The translations under genes and the position numbers were made by a program. Below the pieces are notes generated by a model. The model saw only the letters and a program-made list of their open reading frames with translations. It searched no databases and had not been told where the DNA came from. Below are positions 42,289 through 51,739 of a stretch of 64,000 bases of DNA, in pieces (the first letter of the stretch is position 1; every line of letters begins with the position of its first letter). Source of the stretch: Staphylococcus xylosus (GTDB lineage Bacteria > Bacillota > Bacilli > Staphylococcales > Staphylococcaceae); contig NZ_MRZO01000005.1 of assembly GCF_002732165.1 (NCBI RefSeq), positions 152,442 to 216,441 of the forward strand, read 5' to 3'.

Positions 42289-42405
42289 ATTTTGAATAAT
42301 ATATATAAAATTTATAATATATTTAATTGTATGAATTTTATGAATATATGCAATAAGTTAGGGTATGTAAGTTACATAAAACTATAGGGAGTGTGTGATT
42401 TTGAC

Positions 42406-43989
42406 ATGCGTTTAAACAGATTAACGATTGTATTTTGGGTAGCATTATCAATTTGTACATTGTTTGTTGTATACGGTGCAATATTGCCTAAACAACTAGA
42501 AACAGTTACACAAAGCATTACAAATTTTATTGCATTAAATTTTGGTTGGTACTATTTATTACTTGTACTTCTCATATTAATAGTATGTGTTTATCTATTA
42601 TTCTCTAGATATTCATCAATCACATTAGGAGAAGATGGAGAGGATCCAGAATTCTCATTGAAATCTTGGTTTGCTATGTTATTTAGTGCTGGTATGGGGA
42701 TAGGATTAGTCTTTTGGACTACAGCAGAGCCAATTAGTCATGCCTTTACGTTAACACCTTTACATAAAGCAGGTACGCAAACTGCAATTAATGATGCCAT
42801 GCAATTTTCATTCTTTCATTGGGGTGTCCATGCTTGGGCTGTATACGGCATCGTTGGATTAGTCTTTGCATATTTTAATTTTCACAAAGGTTATCCAGGA
42901 TTAGTAAGTGCGACGTTAACACCGATATTAGGTTCAAAAATGATGAGAGGACCCATCGGTGGTTCAATCGATGTGTTAGCGATTATCGCTACTGTAACAG
43001 GCGTAGCAGCAACACTTGGATTTGGTGCATTACAGATTAATGAAGGATTGAATTTTTTATTTGATATACCTTCAAACTTTATAACTCAGGTCATTATTAT
43101 TGTTATAGCAACGCTTTTATTCAGTTGGTCAGCGTGGTCAGGTATTAATAAAGGAATCAAAACATTAAGTAATATTAATATGATACTCGCTTTTCTAGTA
43201 CTCATCGTATTATTTTGTGTAGGTCCCACTTTAACTATATTAAATACCTTTACCAATTCACTTGGTGATTACATTGCAAATTTCTTTAATATGAGTTTAC
43301 GTATTCCGCAAGCTGATGGCGAAAAATTCCAATGGTTACAACAATGGACGATATTCTATTGGGCCTGGTGGATTTCATGGGCACCATTTGTTGGAATATT
43401 TATTGCTCGTGTTTCAAGAGGTAGAACGATTAAAGAATTTATTTTGGGTGTCTTATTTGTACCAGCGCTTGTTTGTTTCTTATTCTTTGCAGTATTTGGA
43501 GCATCTGCTATTTACTTACAGCAAAATGGTATCGCAAATATTGCGAAAGAGGCAACGGAGACTGCAACATTTGCAACTTTAGAACATTTCCCACTAGGGT
43601 TCTTGCTAAGCATAGTGACTTTAATTGTGATTATGATTTTCTTTGTAACTTCAGCAGACTCAGCGACATACGTTTTAGGTATGTTAAGTTCTAAAGGTAG
43701 TATCAATCCTAAAGGTGTTGTAAAAGTGAGCTGGGGTATCATATTAGCTTTATTTGCAATGATTATGATATACACTGGTGGTACACAATCTATACAGAAC
43801 TTATTAATTATTGCTGCTTTACCATTTTCGATTGTCATTATATTTATGATATGGTCACTTTTTAAATCATTAGCGATTGAAAAGCCAAGACCAAGTAATA
43901 AGTTGCTTGTATCAGACGACAAACTATTACAATATCGTATTGCAAACCATCCAGAACTATCTGATCAAGAAACAAAGGACAATCAATAA
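42406..43989 (+). CDS. opuD: BCCT-family glycine betaine transporter
   Basis: Sodium-coupled betaine/choline/carnitine transporter, 527 residues, 12 membrane helices. Family signatures are clear: SAGMGIGLVFWTTAEPISH near residue 100 (sodium and substrate region), WSAWSGINKGIKTLSNIN near residue 245, and the Trp-rich substrate box FYWAWWISWAPFVGIFIARVSRG near residue 320. Closest to the opuD2-type gene beside asp23 in S. aureus, used in osmotic stress. The start is probably ATG 42406; the GTG at 42391 overlaps the GGGAG site. A tail after residue 490 is cytoplasmic. Confidence 0.92.
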   Translation: MRLNRLTIVFWVALSICTLFVVYGAILPKQLETVTQSITNFIALNFGWYYLLLVLLILIVCVYLLFSRYSSITLGEDGEDPEFSLKSWFAMLFSAGMGIGLVFWTTAEPISHAFTLTPLHKAGTQTAINDAMQFSFFHWGVHAWAVYGIVGLVFAYFNFHKGYPGLVSATLTPILGSKMMRGPIGGSIDVLAIIATVTGVAATLGFGALQINEGLNFLFDIPSNFITQVIIIVIATLLFSWSAWSGINKGIKTLSNINMILAFLVLIVLFCVGPTLTILNTFTNSLGDYIANFFNMSLRIPQADGEKFQWLQQWTIFYWAWWISWAPFVGIFIARVSRGRTIKEFILGVLFVPALVCFLFFAVFGASAIYLQQNGIANIAKEATETATFATLEHFPLGFLLSIVTLIVIMIFFVTSADSATYVLGMLSSKGSINPKGVVKVSWGIILALFAMIMIYTGGTQSIQNLLIIAALPFSIVIIFMIWSLFKSLAIEKPRPSNKLLVSDDKLLQYRIANHPELSDQETKDNQ

Positions 43990-44045
43990 AATGGACTAAA
44001 AAAATTGTTTTGCAGTAAAAGCTAAAAATAAAATTCAATAAAAAT

Positions 44046-44071
44046 GTTTCTAAGAATTTTTTTAAGGGTAG
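44046..44071 (+). promoter_or_regulatory. Candidate sigma-B promoter of the asp23 operon
   Basis: GTTTCT (44046-44051), a 14-base spacer and GGGTAG (44066-44071), near the staphylococcal sigma-B consensus GTTTAA-12/15-GGGTAT. It lies 50 bases upstream of amaP. In S. aureus asp23 is a standard sigma-B reporter gene, which supports the call. Confidence 0.7.
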
Positions 44072-44123
44072 TAGTTCTGTATGACAAGTACATATTAACA
44101 AAGCATAGGAGGTGTCATACGAG

Positions 44124-44660
44124 GTGAAACGACTTAAGAATTTTATCCTAGGCATATTAATTGTAGTAATCGTTGGATTTTTACTCTTTATGTATATTCA
44201 AGATTCTAGAATTAGCCAGTATCAAGACTATTTTAATCAGTTTAACTGGTTTGAACCAACACTTATTGGTTTAGCAGCGTTACTCATTATTATTGGTCTC
44301 ATATTAGTATTCAGCTTGTTTAAACCTACGTATAGAAAACCCGGACTATATAAAGATTTTGAAGATGGTCATATTTATGTATCGAGAAAAGCAGTCGAAA
44401 AATCTGCATACGACACACTTACGCAATATGATCAAATACGTCAACCAAACGTGATTGCAAAACTTTATAACAAGAAAAAGAAATCACATATCGCTTTAAA
44501 AGCAGATTTCTTTGTTCCTGGTGATGTTCAGGTTAATTCTTTAACAGAAGAGATTAGAAATGACATCAAGCAAAATGTCGAGCATTTTACAGAATTACCA
44601 GTATCAAAATTAGAGGTTAATGTTAGAGATCAAAAAACCTCAGGCAAACGTGTGTTGTAA
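44124..44660 (+). CDS. amaP: Asp23 membrane anchor AmaP
   Basis: 178 residues with two N-terminal membrane helices (about 6-26 and 45-68) and a cytoplasmic domain. Homologous to AmaP, which binds Asp23 and holds it at the membrane. The GTG start at 44124 lies 11 bases from AGGAGG; an in-frame GTG at 44112 overlaps that site. First gene of the amaP-DUF2273-asp23 operon, 12 bases from the next gene. Confidence 0.88.
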   Translation: MKRLKNFILGILIVVIVGFLLFMYIQDSRISQYQDYFNQFNWFEPTLIGLAALLIIIGLILVFSLFKPTYRKPGLYKDFEDGHIYVSRKAVEKSAYDTLTQYDQIRQPNVIAKLYNKKKKSHIALKADFFVPGDVQVNSLTEEIRNDIKQNVEHFTELPVSKLEVNVRDQKTSGKRVL

Positions 44661-44672
44661 GGGAGGGTTATC

Positions 44673-44912
44673 ATGGCTAACAATAATAACCAAAATGGAC
44701 AAGATTCTACGCAAGAAGTTGTTGAATTTTTCAAAACGTTTAAATGGAGAATCATTGGCTTCTTAGCATTTCTAATCATAGCAATATTATTTTTAACTTT
44801 AGGTTTCTGGAGTACAATTTTAATTCTAGTATTATGTTTGATTGGAATTGGAGTTGGGTATACTAAAGACCGTAAGCAAGACTTTTTAAATTTCCTCAAT
44901 CGATGGAGTTAA
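44673..44912 (+). CDS. DUF2273 small membrane protein
   Basis: 79 residues; a hydrophilic Asn/Gln-rich start, then two closely spaced membrane helices (about residues 26-44 and 46-64), ending in a basic tail (KDRKQDFLNFLNRWS). It is regularly encoded between amaP and asp23 in staphylococci, so it probably belongs to the same membrane-associated assembly. Its own function is unknown. GGGAGGG site. Confidence 0.85.
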   Translation: MANNNNQNGQDSTQEVVEFFKTFKWRIIGFLAFLIIAILFLTLGFWSTILILVLCLIGIGVGYTKDRKQDFLNFLNRWS

Positions 44913-44985
44913 TCGATTAAATTTTATGAATTCTAATGTAATAAAAAATTTAAAACAAATTATATAAGGTAAAGGAGAATGCAAT

Positions 44986-45486
44986 ATGGCAGTAGACAAC
45001 AATAAAGCTAAACAAGCTTATGACAACCAAACAGGAGTTCAAGAAAAAGAACAAGAAAAAAGACAAGAGCAACAAAACCAAGAACCTGAGTTCACTAATA
45101 AATTATCATTCTCAGATGAAGTAATCGAAAAAATTGCAGGTATTGCTGCACGAGAAGTTAGCGGTATCTTAGAAATGAAAGGCGGATTCGTCGACAATAT
45201 TTCTAGTTCATTTGGTAGCAGCAACAATGTTACACAAGGTGTTAGCGTTGAAGTTGGAGAAAAACAAGCTGCTGTTGATTTAAAAGTAGTATTAGAATAT
45301 GGTGAATCAGCACCAAAAATCTTCCGTAAAGTAACTGACTTAGTTAAAGAACAAGTTAAATATATTACTGGTCTAGACGTAGTTGAAGTTAACATGCGCG
45401 TTGAAGATGTTATGACTAAAAAAGAATGGTCTCAAAAAAATGAAAAAAACCAAAGCTCAAACAATGAGGAAAAAGGTTTACAATAA
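44986..45486 (+). CDS. asp23: Alkaline shock protein Asp23
   Basis: 166 residues, Asp23/Gls24 family, abundant cytoplasmic protein that forms membrane-tethered filaments and helps cell-envelope balance. The Gln/Glu-rich start (about residues 1-37) leads to the conserved domain [27 protein letters not shown] region and [14 protein letters not shown]. Strong AAAGGAG site. Last gene of the operon, with a strong terminator after it. Confidence 0.95.
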   Translation: MAVDNNKAKQAYDNQTGVQEKEQEKRQEQQNQEPEFTNKLSFSDEVIEKIAGIAAREVSGILEMKGGFVDNISSSFGSSNNVTQGVSVEVGEKQAAVDLKVVLEYGESAPKIFRKVTDLVKEQVKYITGLDVVEVNMRVEDVMTKKEWSQKNEKNQSSNNEEKGLQ

Positions 45487-45510
45487 TTAAGAACTATTCA
45501 ATTCAATTAA

Positions 45511-45546
45511 AAGGTCCGAAACATTTAATGTTTCGGACCTTTTTTA
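45511..45546 (+). terminator. Terminator of the asp23 operon
   Basis: AAGGTCCGAAACAT (45511-45524) pairs perfectly with 45528-45541 around a three-base loop, followed by a T-run. Probably also stops sfaD transcription from the right, given the A-rich left side. Confidence 0.92.
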
Positions 45547-45578
45547 TTTATGAAAATTATTAAAATATATACTTCGTT

Positions 45579-47543
45579 TTATTGTTGCTTATCCATGTTT
45601 CTGTATAAAGGATTATTCACTTTAATGTAAGTATAATAATCCGCTTCATCTTCTAATCTCATTGTAGTAACACATTTATAATCGATTTGCGGTGCAAATA
45701 GCACGGATTTTATTTCGGTAATTCTGTCATTATTAGTCATTGTAGATGCAATATCTTGTAATTTTTTAAATATGATATCACTTATGATTGACCAAATCTG
45801 TTGTTCTAATTCATTACTTTCACTTGATTGGGCAATGGTTACAATGAGTTCACCAAGATGATTTTGAATACTAGAATAAAACACTTTGTTGAAAACGGTT
45901 TGCGACTGATCTGTAAGGATTAATGATTTTTCATGAAAGTCTGATGTACTATAACCAGCTTGATTTAAGTAAGTTTTATCAATACGCAGTCCTTCAAAAT
46001 CACGAATATATAATGTGTGGATTGAACCGTCTTCATTGAAGGTAACTATAGAGTTTTGTAAATGTGCTTCTAATGCAATACCGTATTTTACATATAAAGG
46101 TAATGTTATATCAATCAAAGCTTTACTATATTCCACAATCCACTTGTTACATGCTTCCTCATAACTGCCGATATTAAATTTATTAGCATATGTTTTGATT
46201 AATGTTACGATAGGTGACTCATTATTATTACTATAATTGGCAACTAAGCTAGAAGGAATAAGCGGTATTGTATCTGCTTTCTTAATATTATAAATATTTT
46301 CTCTAAATAGTGTACCCAATTGTTCGCTCTTTATTGTTTGCTGTGATGGTGTGTCTTGTGGATTATAAAAATGAATACCAGCAACTTCGTCAATCGTATC
46401 TGCCTGAATATCATTAAACAATGAATCATGCTGCTTAATATGGTTCAATATGCGTGTGACCTGTGGTCCATTATATGTTGTTTGTTCAGATAGAGTGCGT
46501 ATTTCACCTGTAATATGCACATTTGTTGATAATTTGATGTGCGGTTCAATATTTGGACTTTGTGGCATTAATGTTCTAAATGACAGACCAGCGTAATAAT
46601 TTAAATCAAAGTCTAAAGGTATAAGCTGCTGTTTATTTAACTCATTAGTATAATCTTTTTCTAAAACAGCATTATATTGCCATGGGTGAACTGCCATAAC
46701 ATAATAATCATCAATTTGATCATCAGTTAGTAATTTGGCCACAGCTTCGTAAAGGCCATTAAATAATGTGAAGACAGTTTCGTTATAAGGTCTCGCTAAT
46801 GATTGTACTTTCGCAATATCATGATGAATCAATATAAATTTCATAGGGATGGTATTTCCAAACTCAGAAGAATAATCAATAGTCATTTCTGGTGACATAC
46901 CTTTACGTAGTTTCGCACCTGGATGTAATGGATGACCTTCAACAACAGCTTGTTCAGATCTTAAATAGCTATCCTTCGCATTAATGATTAATTCTAAAAG
47001 TGGTTCATTATTTTGAGACAATGTTATAGATTGATAACTTAACGAAATAGCCATATTTGCGACACTATTATTCATATCGTCCTTAAATTGGTTACTAGCT
47101 TCGTTATCAAGGTTAGGTGCTTCTATTAAAATAGCGTTTAAAATTTCATTTGGATGCAATATACGTTCTAAATGGTTGTCGTATTCAAAATAAAAGGGTC
47201 CTTCAACATCGATTCTGTCAAAGGCATGTTGTCCTGAAATAGGTGCATACAAAGTTTTTTTCGCTTCTGGAAAGGTTATTTTTAAAACGAAAGGTTGCGT
47301 GATCGCAATACCCAAGTTTAAGTTTTGTGTTTTGATAATCTCACTATGATGACGACTCTGAACTAAATTCTCTCTATGTAAAGAAGTAATTAACCTTTGT
47401 GAGATTTTATCACGGCTTTCTAATAATATATCTTCGAAAGCATTTGCCCATCTTCTATCTGTTGAACGTAAATATGATAAAGCGTGTTGTTCGTCATTAG
47501 TGAGTTTTTCAATTGAATTGCTGTCGTTTATTTTGTGATTCAT
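45579..47543 (-). CDS. sfaD: Staphyloferrin A synthetase SfaD
   Basis: NRPS-independent siderophore (IucA/IucC) synthetase, 654 residues. It joins citrate to D-ornithine through an ATP-dependent amide bond, the first half of staphyloferrin A. Family motifs: VEGHPLHPGAKLRKGMSPE near residue 200 and VHPWQYNAVLEKDY near residue 290 in the ATP/citrate site; the C-terminal FhuF-like part has EAHLQNSIVTF and IRDFEGLRID. Divergent from sfaABC, sharing a 103-base Fur-controlled promoter region. Complete, no lesions seen. Confidence 0.95.
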   Translation of the reverse strand: MNHKINDSNSIEKLTNDEQHALSYLRSTDRRWANAFEDILLESRDKISQRLITSLHRENLVQSRHHSEIIKTQNLNLGIAITQPFVLKITFPEAKKTLYAPISGQHAFDRIDVEGPFYFEYDNHLERILHPNEILNAILIEAPNLDNEASNQFKDDMNNSVANMAISLSYQSITLSQNNEPLLELIINAKDSYLRSEQAVVEGHPLHPGAKLRKGMSPEMTIDYSSEFGNTIPMKFILIHHDIAKVQSLARPYNETVFTLFNGLYEAVAKLLTDDQIDDYYVMAVHPWQYNAVLEKDYTNELNKQQLIPLDFDLNYYAGLSFRTLMPQSPNIEPHIKLSTNVHITGEIRTLSEQTTYNGPQVTRILNHIKQHDSLFNDIQADTIDEVAGIHFYNPQDTPSQQTIKSEQLGTLFRENIYNIKKADTIPLIPSSLVANYSNNNESPIVTLIKTYANKFNIGSYEEACNKWIVEYSKALIDITLPLYVKYGIALEAHLQNSIVTFNEDGSIHTLYIRDFEGLRIDKTYLNQAGYSTSDFHEKSLILTDQSQTVFNKVFYSSIQNHLGELIVTIAQSSESNELEQQIWSIISDIIFKKLQDIASTMTNNDRITEIKSVLFAPQIDYKCVTTMRLEDEADYYTYIKVNNPLYRNMDKQQ

Positions 47544-47565
47544 AATGCACCTCTAAAAAAATTAT

Positions 47566-47625
47566 TTTACAAATGTATAAGATATTTGTATAATCCATAA
47601 TATCGATAATGATAATTATTATCAA
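47566..47625. promoter_or_regulatory. Divergent sfaD/sfaA promoters with shared Fur box
   Basis: Fur box GATAATGATAATTATTATC (47605-47623), 18 of 19 matches to GATAATGATAATCATTATC. For sfaA: TTTACA (47566-47571), 17 bases, TATAAT (47589-47594); the box lies just after, over the start point. For sfaD (minus strand): TTGATA (47620-47625), 17 bases, TATTAT (47597-47602); the box fills the spacer. One operator can therefore shut both directions in iron-replete cells. Confidence 0.88.
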
Positions 47626-47646
47626 TTAAAAAACAGGAGGAATTTT

Positions 47647-48825
47647 ATGGCAAAGTATTTTTTTCCTAGTTCATTCCTACTGTTCTTAGGGAATTGGATT
47701 GGTCAAATTACGTTAAATTGGTATGTATTTACTCTATATCATAACGCAATTTATCTAGGACTGATTAATTTTTTCCGACTCGTACCTATTTTACTCATAA
47801 GTGTATGGGCTGGAAGTTTGGCTGATAGATGTGATAGGGGAAAATTATTAAGAGTAACAATAACCTCCTCATTTTTATTAACAATGATACTATGTATTTT
47901 AACATTTCAAAATCCACAATTACCGATAATTGTATTTTTGTTATATTCTCTAGGTCGTGGCATTATGAGTGCAATAGAAACACCAGTACGTCAAGCGGTA
48001 TTACCAGATTTGACACAACGATTAACAACAACACAAACAGTATCGTATCACTCATTTATAATAAATATATGTCGTTCGATTGGACCTGCGTTAGCTGGTT
48101 TTATTATGGCAGCTTATAATGCGCAAATTAGTTTTGGAGTACAAACGTTATGTTATTTCTTATCGTTAATACTTTGCTTACCGTTATCATTCAGTCATAA
48201 CGAACTATCAAAGGTAAATCCTGAAGTGAGTTTTAAGTATGTAATCAATTACTTTAAAGACAATCAAATAGGGGCTAGAATATTTGTGACATCGTTACTT
48301 ATTATGGCAACTGGTTTTACATATACTACACTTTTGCCAGTATTGACAGACAAAACATTTCCTAATCAAGTAACAATATTTGGTAGTGCTATGACTTGTT
48401 GTGCAATAGGCGGTATTTTAGCAACCATAGTTTTACCTAATATCTTAGAAAAAATATCTATGGTCAAAATGTATTACATAAGCTCTGTGCTTTTTGGTGT
48501 TTCACTATTGTGTACGATTAGTAGCAATACTTATTTACTATTTATTGCATTATTCTTTATTGGTTTGTTCAGTCAATGGGCAAGAACTACAAATAGAATA
48601 TATTTTCAACATAGAGTGGAACCTGAACATAGAGGGAAAATACTTAGTGTCATTATGATGGATAGAGGTATGATTCCTTTAGGGGCCATGTTAATGAGTT
48701 TCTTAGCAGAACTTATTGGTATTGTTGAAACCTTTATTATTATGGGAACGAGTACATTTGTTATTGCATTGTTATTCAGTACAATAACTAGAAGGCAAAG
48801 AAAAAATGGAGGCAGTATTGTATGA
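47647..48825 (+). CDS. sfaA: Staphyloferrin A exporter SfaA (MFS)
   Basis: 392-residue major facilitator protein with about 12 helices, thought to secrete staphyloferrin A. Typical MFS loop at about residues 58-70 (WAGSLADRCDRGKLL), and the second half begins near residue 205. It is the first gene after the Fur-controlled promoter; its stop overlaps the start of sfaB by four bases (ATGA). AGGAGG site. Function is by homology and location. Confidence 0.92.
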   Translation: MAKYFFPSSFLLFLGNWIGQITLNWYVFTLYHNAIYLGLINFFRLVPILLISVWAGSLADRCDRGKLLRVTITSSFLLTMILCILTFQNPQLPIIVFLLYSLGRGIMSAIETPVRQAVLPDLTQRLTTTQTVSYHSFIINICRSIGPALAGFIMAAYNAQISFGVQTLCYFLSLILCLPLSFSHNELSKVNPEVSFKYVINYFKDNQIGARIFVTSLLIMATGFTYTTLLPVLTDKTFPNQVTIFGSAMTCCAIGGILATIVLPNILEKISMVKMYYISSVLFGVSLLCTISSNTYLLFIALFFIGLFSQWARTTNRIYFQHRVEPEHRGKILSVIMMDRGMIPLGAMLMSFLAELIGIVETFIIMGTSTFVIALLFSTITRRQRKNGGSIV

Positions 48826-50579
48826 TGCATGAAACATGGCAATTGGCAGATAGAAATGTGCAGTATCGTATTTTCAACTCAATTATTAAAGAGCAAATAT
48901 TTCCACAGGGTATGTTATTTAATGAATTTAATCACTGTGTCGAAATACAATATAAAGGACAAGTGCTGCAATTAAATAAAATTAGAAAAAGTGCTATGCA
49001 ACGTTATGAATTTTATGGTGCGATTTACTATATCAAGGGTAAGACACAAGTAGAGATGGATACTTTAGAACAACTATTAGAAGTGCTAGAAGTACATTTT
49101 AATATGCCTATTAGCCAGCGATTAACAGATGAGTTGATTTCTAGCAGGGAAGGTTTTGCACTGACTTATGAGCATTTTCAACATAGAAAGTCATTGATAC
49201 ATGCAACGCTAAAATTTTCAAAAATGCCTGAAACAATAAACTTCTTTTCTTGGCTACAGCATATGGTTGGGTCAAAGCAAATAAATGATTTGAATTATTC
49301 TGAAAGTCTTGTTATTGAAGGACATCCTACACACCCATTATCTAAGACTAAGCTTCCATTAACATCTGACGAAGTAAGAAAATACGCGCCGGAATTTGAA
49401 AAGATTATTCCATTAAAAGTTATGCTCATTCATAAAGATAATTGTGTAGTTACTTCTATGGAAGATGATCCAAACTATATGATAGATGAAGTTATTCCGG
49501 AATATCGTTATAAATTAAAAGGGTTTTTAGCACCACATGATTTAGAATTAAAAGATTATAGTGTTGTACTTGTTCACCCATGGCAATATGAAAATGTTAT
49601 CATTCACAAATTTGCAGACTGGATTTTAGAAAAACGATTATTACCTACGTCTTTTGAAGTTGAGTCTAAAGCGACTTTATCATTTAGAACTATGCAACTT
49701 GTTCATAAACCGTTTCATATTAAATTACCAGTGAATATACAAGCAACAAGTGCTATAAGAACTGTGTCTAGTGTGACAACGGTAGATGGGCCTAAATTAA
49801 GCTATGAATTACAGGACATGTTAGCAATCTATCCGCAGCTACAAGTTGCTATGGAACCATTTGGTATACATGCTAAAACTGAACCAGATGATGCAAGGCA
49901 TTTGGCTTGTATAGTTCGACATCAACCTTATGTCTCAGATAACGGCACTACTATAGTGACTGCAAGTTTAGTTAATAAAAATCCTGTTGATAACCAAATA
50001 ACCGTAGATAGTTATATTAATTGGGTGAACGATGATTTAACGGTAGATGCGATTAAGCAATTTCTATTGCATTATAGTAAAGCATTAATTGATCCATTAA
50101 TAGCCTATATTCAAGATTATGGTATTGCTTTGGAAGCGCACATGCAAAATACAATCGTGAATCTAGGACCAAATTATCAAATGAAGTTTATCGTTAGAGA
50201 TTTAGGTGGTTCAAGGATAGATTTAACGACATTAAAATATAAAATTCCTAATATTGATGTTACTAACACGAGTTTAATTGCAGAGAGTATAGAAGAGGTT
50301 ATAGCTAAGTTTCAACATGCAGTTATTCAAAATCAAATTGCAGAACTCATTCATCATTTTTCACAATATGAATTTGTAAAAGCATCCGAATTATTTGAAT
50401 TAGTAGGAGAGATAGTTGAGCACGCAATAGATCCTAGTAAACCACATGCAAATAAATTAAAACAAGTATTGTTCGGTGAAACGATAACGGTAAAAGCGCT
50501 CTTACGCATGAGAATGGAAAGTAAGGTAAAACAATATGTGACCATTGATTTAAGGAATCCTATATATAAAGAGGTGTAA
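48822..50579 (+). CDS. sfaB: Staphyloferrin A synthetase SfaB
   Basis: Second IucA/IucC-type synthetase, 585 residues; adds the second citrate to the citryl-ornithine made by SfaD. Motifs: IEGHPTHPLSKTKLPLTSDE near residue 167 and VHPWQYENVIIHKF near residue 250; C-terminal EAHMQNTIVNL and VRDLGGSRID. It is shorter than SfaD, as in S. aureus. Translationally coupled to sfaA, and three bases separate it from sfaC. Confidence 0.95.
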   Translation: MMHETWQLADRNVQYRIFNSIIKEQIFPQGMLFNEFNHCVEIQYKGQVLQLNKIRKSAMQRYEFYGAIYYIKGKTQVEMDTLEQLLEVLEVHFNMPISQRLTDELISSREGFALTYEHFQHRKSLIHATLKFSKMPETINFFSWLQHMVGSKQINDLNYSESLVIEGHPTHPLSKTKLPLTSDEVRKYAPEFEKIIPLKVMLIHKDNCVVTSMEDDPNYMIDEVIPEYRYKLKGFLAPHDLELKDYSVVLVHPWQYENVIIHKFADWILEKRLLPTSFEVESKATLSFRTMQLVHKPFHIKLPVNIQATSAIRTVSSVTTVDGPKLSYELQDMLAIYPQLQVAMEPFGIHAKTEPDDARHLACIVRHQPYVSDNGTTIVTASLVNKNPVDNQITVDSYINWVNDDLTVDAIKQFLLHYSKALIDPLIAYIQDYGIALEAHMQNTIVNLGPNYQMKFIVRDLGGSRIDLTTLKYKIPNIDVTNTSLIAESIEEVIAKFQHAVIQNQIAELIHHFSQYEFVKASELFELVGEIVEHAIDPSKPHANKLKQVLFGETITVKALLRMRMESKVKQYVTIDLRNPIYKEV

Positions 50580-50582
50580 TAG

Positions 50583-51644
50583 ATGGCTGAAATAAAGATA
50601 AATTTGTCCAAAATACAATATAATGCACAAGTATTGTTGTCTATTTTTCAACAGAATCATATGCAATTTACACCAGTTATTAAATGCGTAGGTGGCGATA
50701 GAAAAATCGTGGAGACGTTAAAAAATATTGGTATAACGCATTTTGCTGATGCACGTATTGACAATATTAATAAAACTAAAGATCAAAATTTATCTTATAT
50801 GATGATTAGAACGGCTAGTCAACATGAACTGGAAGATGTTGTTAGATATAGTGATATAAGTATACAAACTGAAATAGAGACGATTCGTAAGTTAAATGAA
50901 ATTGCCCAAAAACATCAAATAAAACATCGCATATTACTAATGGTCGATTGGAAAGATTCAAGAGAAGGTATATTAACATATGATATTGTAGATTATATTA
51001 ATGAAATACTTTCGATGCATCATGTAAGTGTAATTGGATTAGCATTTAATTTTATGTGCTTTCAGTCAATTATTCCAACAGAAGAAGATGTATCATTAAT
51101 TAATCAATTCGTAGAATCAGTTGAATTAGAAACGCATATGAGATTTAAAATAATCTCAGGCGGCAATTCCAGTATGATATCACAAATGTTATACCAAGAT
51201 ATGGGCAAGATTAATGAGTTACGCGTGGGAGAAACACTTTTTAGAGGTGTCGAAACAACAACAAACCAACCAATAGCTTCACTATATCAAGATGCTATTA
51301 TTTTAGAAGCGGAGATTGTTGAAATTAAACCACGCATTGATATTTCATCAGGGCAGCAATATTTACAGGCAATTGTTGATATTGGTAACTTAGATACATT
51401 TATCGAAGATATTAAGCCGCGTCATCATCATGTTAAAATAATAGGAGCGACTAGTGATCATGTAATGATTGATTTATTAAATCAAGACCATTATCAAATC
51501 GGTGATAAAATTCAATTTAGTTTAGGTTATAAGGCGTTGGCGCAAAGTATGTATATGACAAACTTAAGTAAAAATTATGTTCATGATAGCGTTATTGAAA
51601 AATTATGCCACAACTTTAATATTCAGAAATCTAATCGCATTTAA
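50583..51644 (+). CDS. sfaC: Ornithine racemase-like PLP enzyme SfaC
   Basis: 353 residues, alanine-racemase-fold PLP enzyme expected to supply D-ornithine for staphyloferrin A. The PLP lysine is in FTPVIKCVGGD at about residue 35; the other half of the active site is in the C-terminal beta domain (ending about residue 340). The position after sfaB is conserved. The 95 bases to htsA hold a separate promoter, so synthesis and uptake are separate transcripts. Confidence 0.92.
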   Translation: MAEIKINLSKIQYNAQVLLSIFQQNHMQFTPVIKCVGGDRKIVETLKNIGITHFADARIDNINKTKDQNLSYMMIRTASQHELEDVVRYSDISIQTEIETIRKLNEIAQKHQIKHRILLMVDWKDSREGILTYDIVDYINEILSMHHVSVIGLAFNFMCFQSIIPTEEDVSLINQFVESVELETHMRFKIISGGNSSMISQMLYQDMGKINELRVGETLFRGVETTTNQPIASLYQDAIILEAEIVEIKPRIDISSGQQYLQAIVDIGNLDTFIEDIKPRHHHVKIIGATSDHVMIDLLNQDHYQIGDKIQFSLGYKALAQSMYMTNLSKNYVHDSVIEKLCHNFNIQKSNRI

Positions 51645-51672
51645 ACTTCATTAAATTTTCTAAAAATTTTTG

Positions 51673-51701
51673 TTGACACCGATAATCATTATCAATAGAA
51701 T
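51673..51701 (+). promoter_or_regulatory. htsABC promoter with Fur box
   Basis: Perfect TTGACA (51673-51678), a 17-base spacer and TAGAAT (51696-51701). A Fur box at 51675-51693 (16 of 19 matches to the consensus, with an intact GATAATCATTATC half) overlaps the -35 and spacer, so iron-bound Fur would block polymerase. Confidence 0.85.
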
Positions 51702-51739
51702 TGAATATGTAATTATACATATTCTAAGGAGTGAAAACG

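Noticed and set aside
42361..42366. GGGTAT upstream of opuD as a sigma-B -10
   Set aside because: No GTTT-type -35 at 12-15 bases; no convincing promoter.
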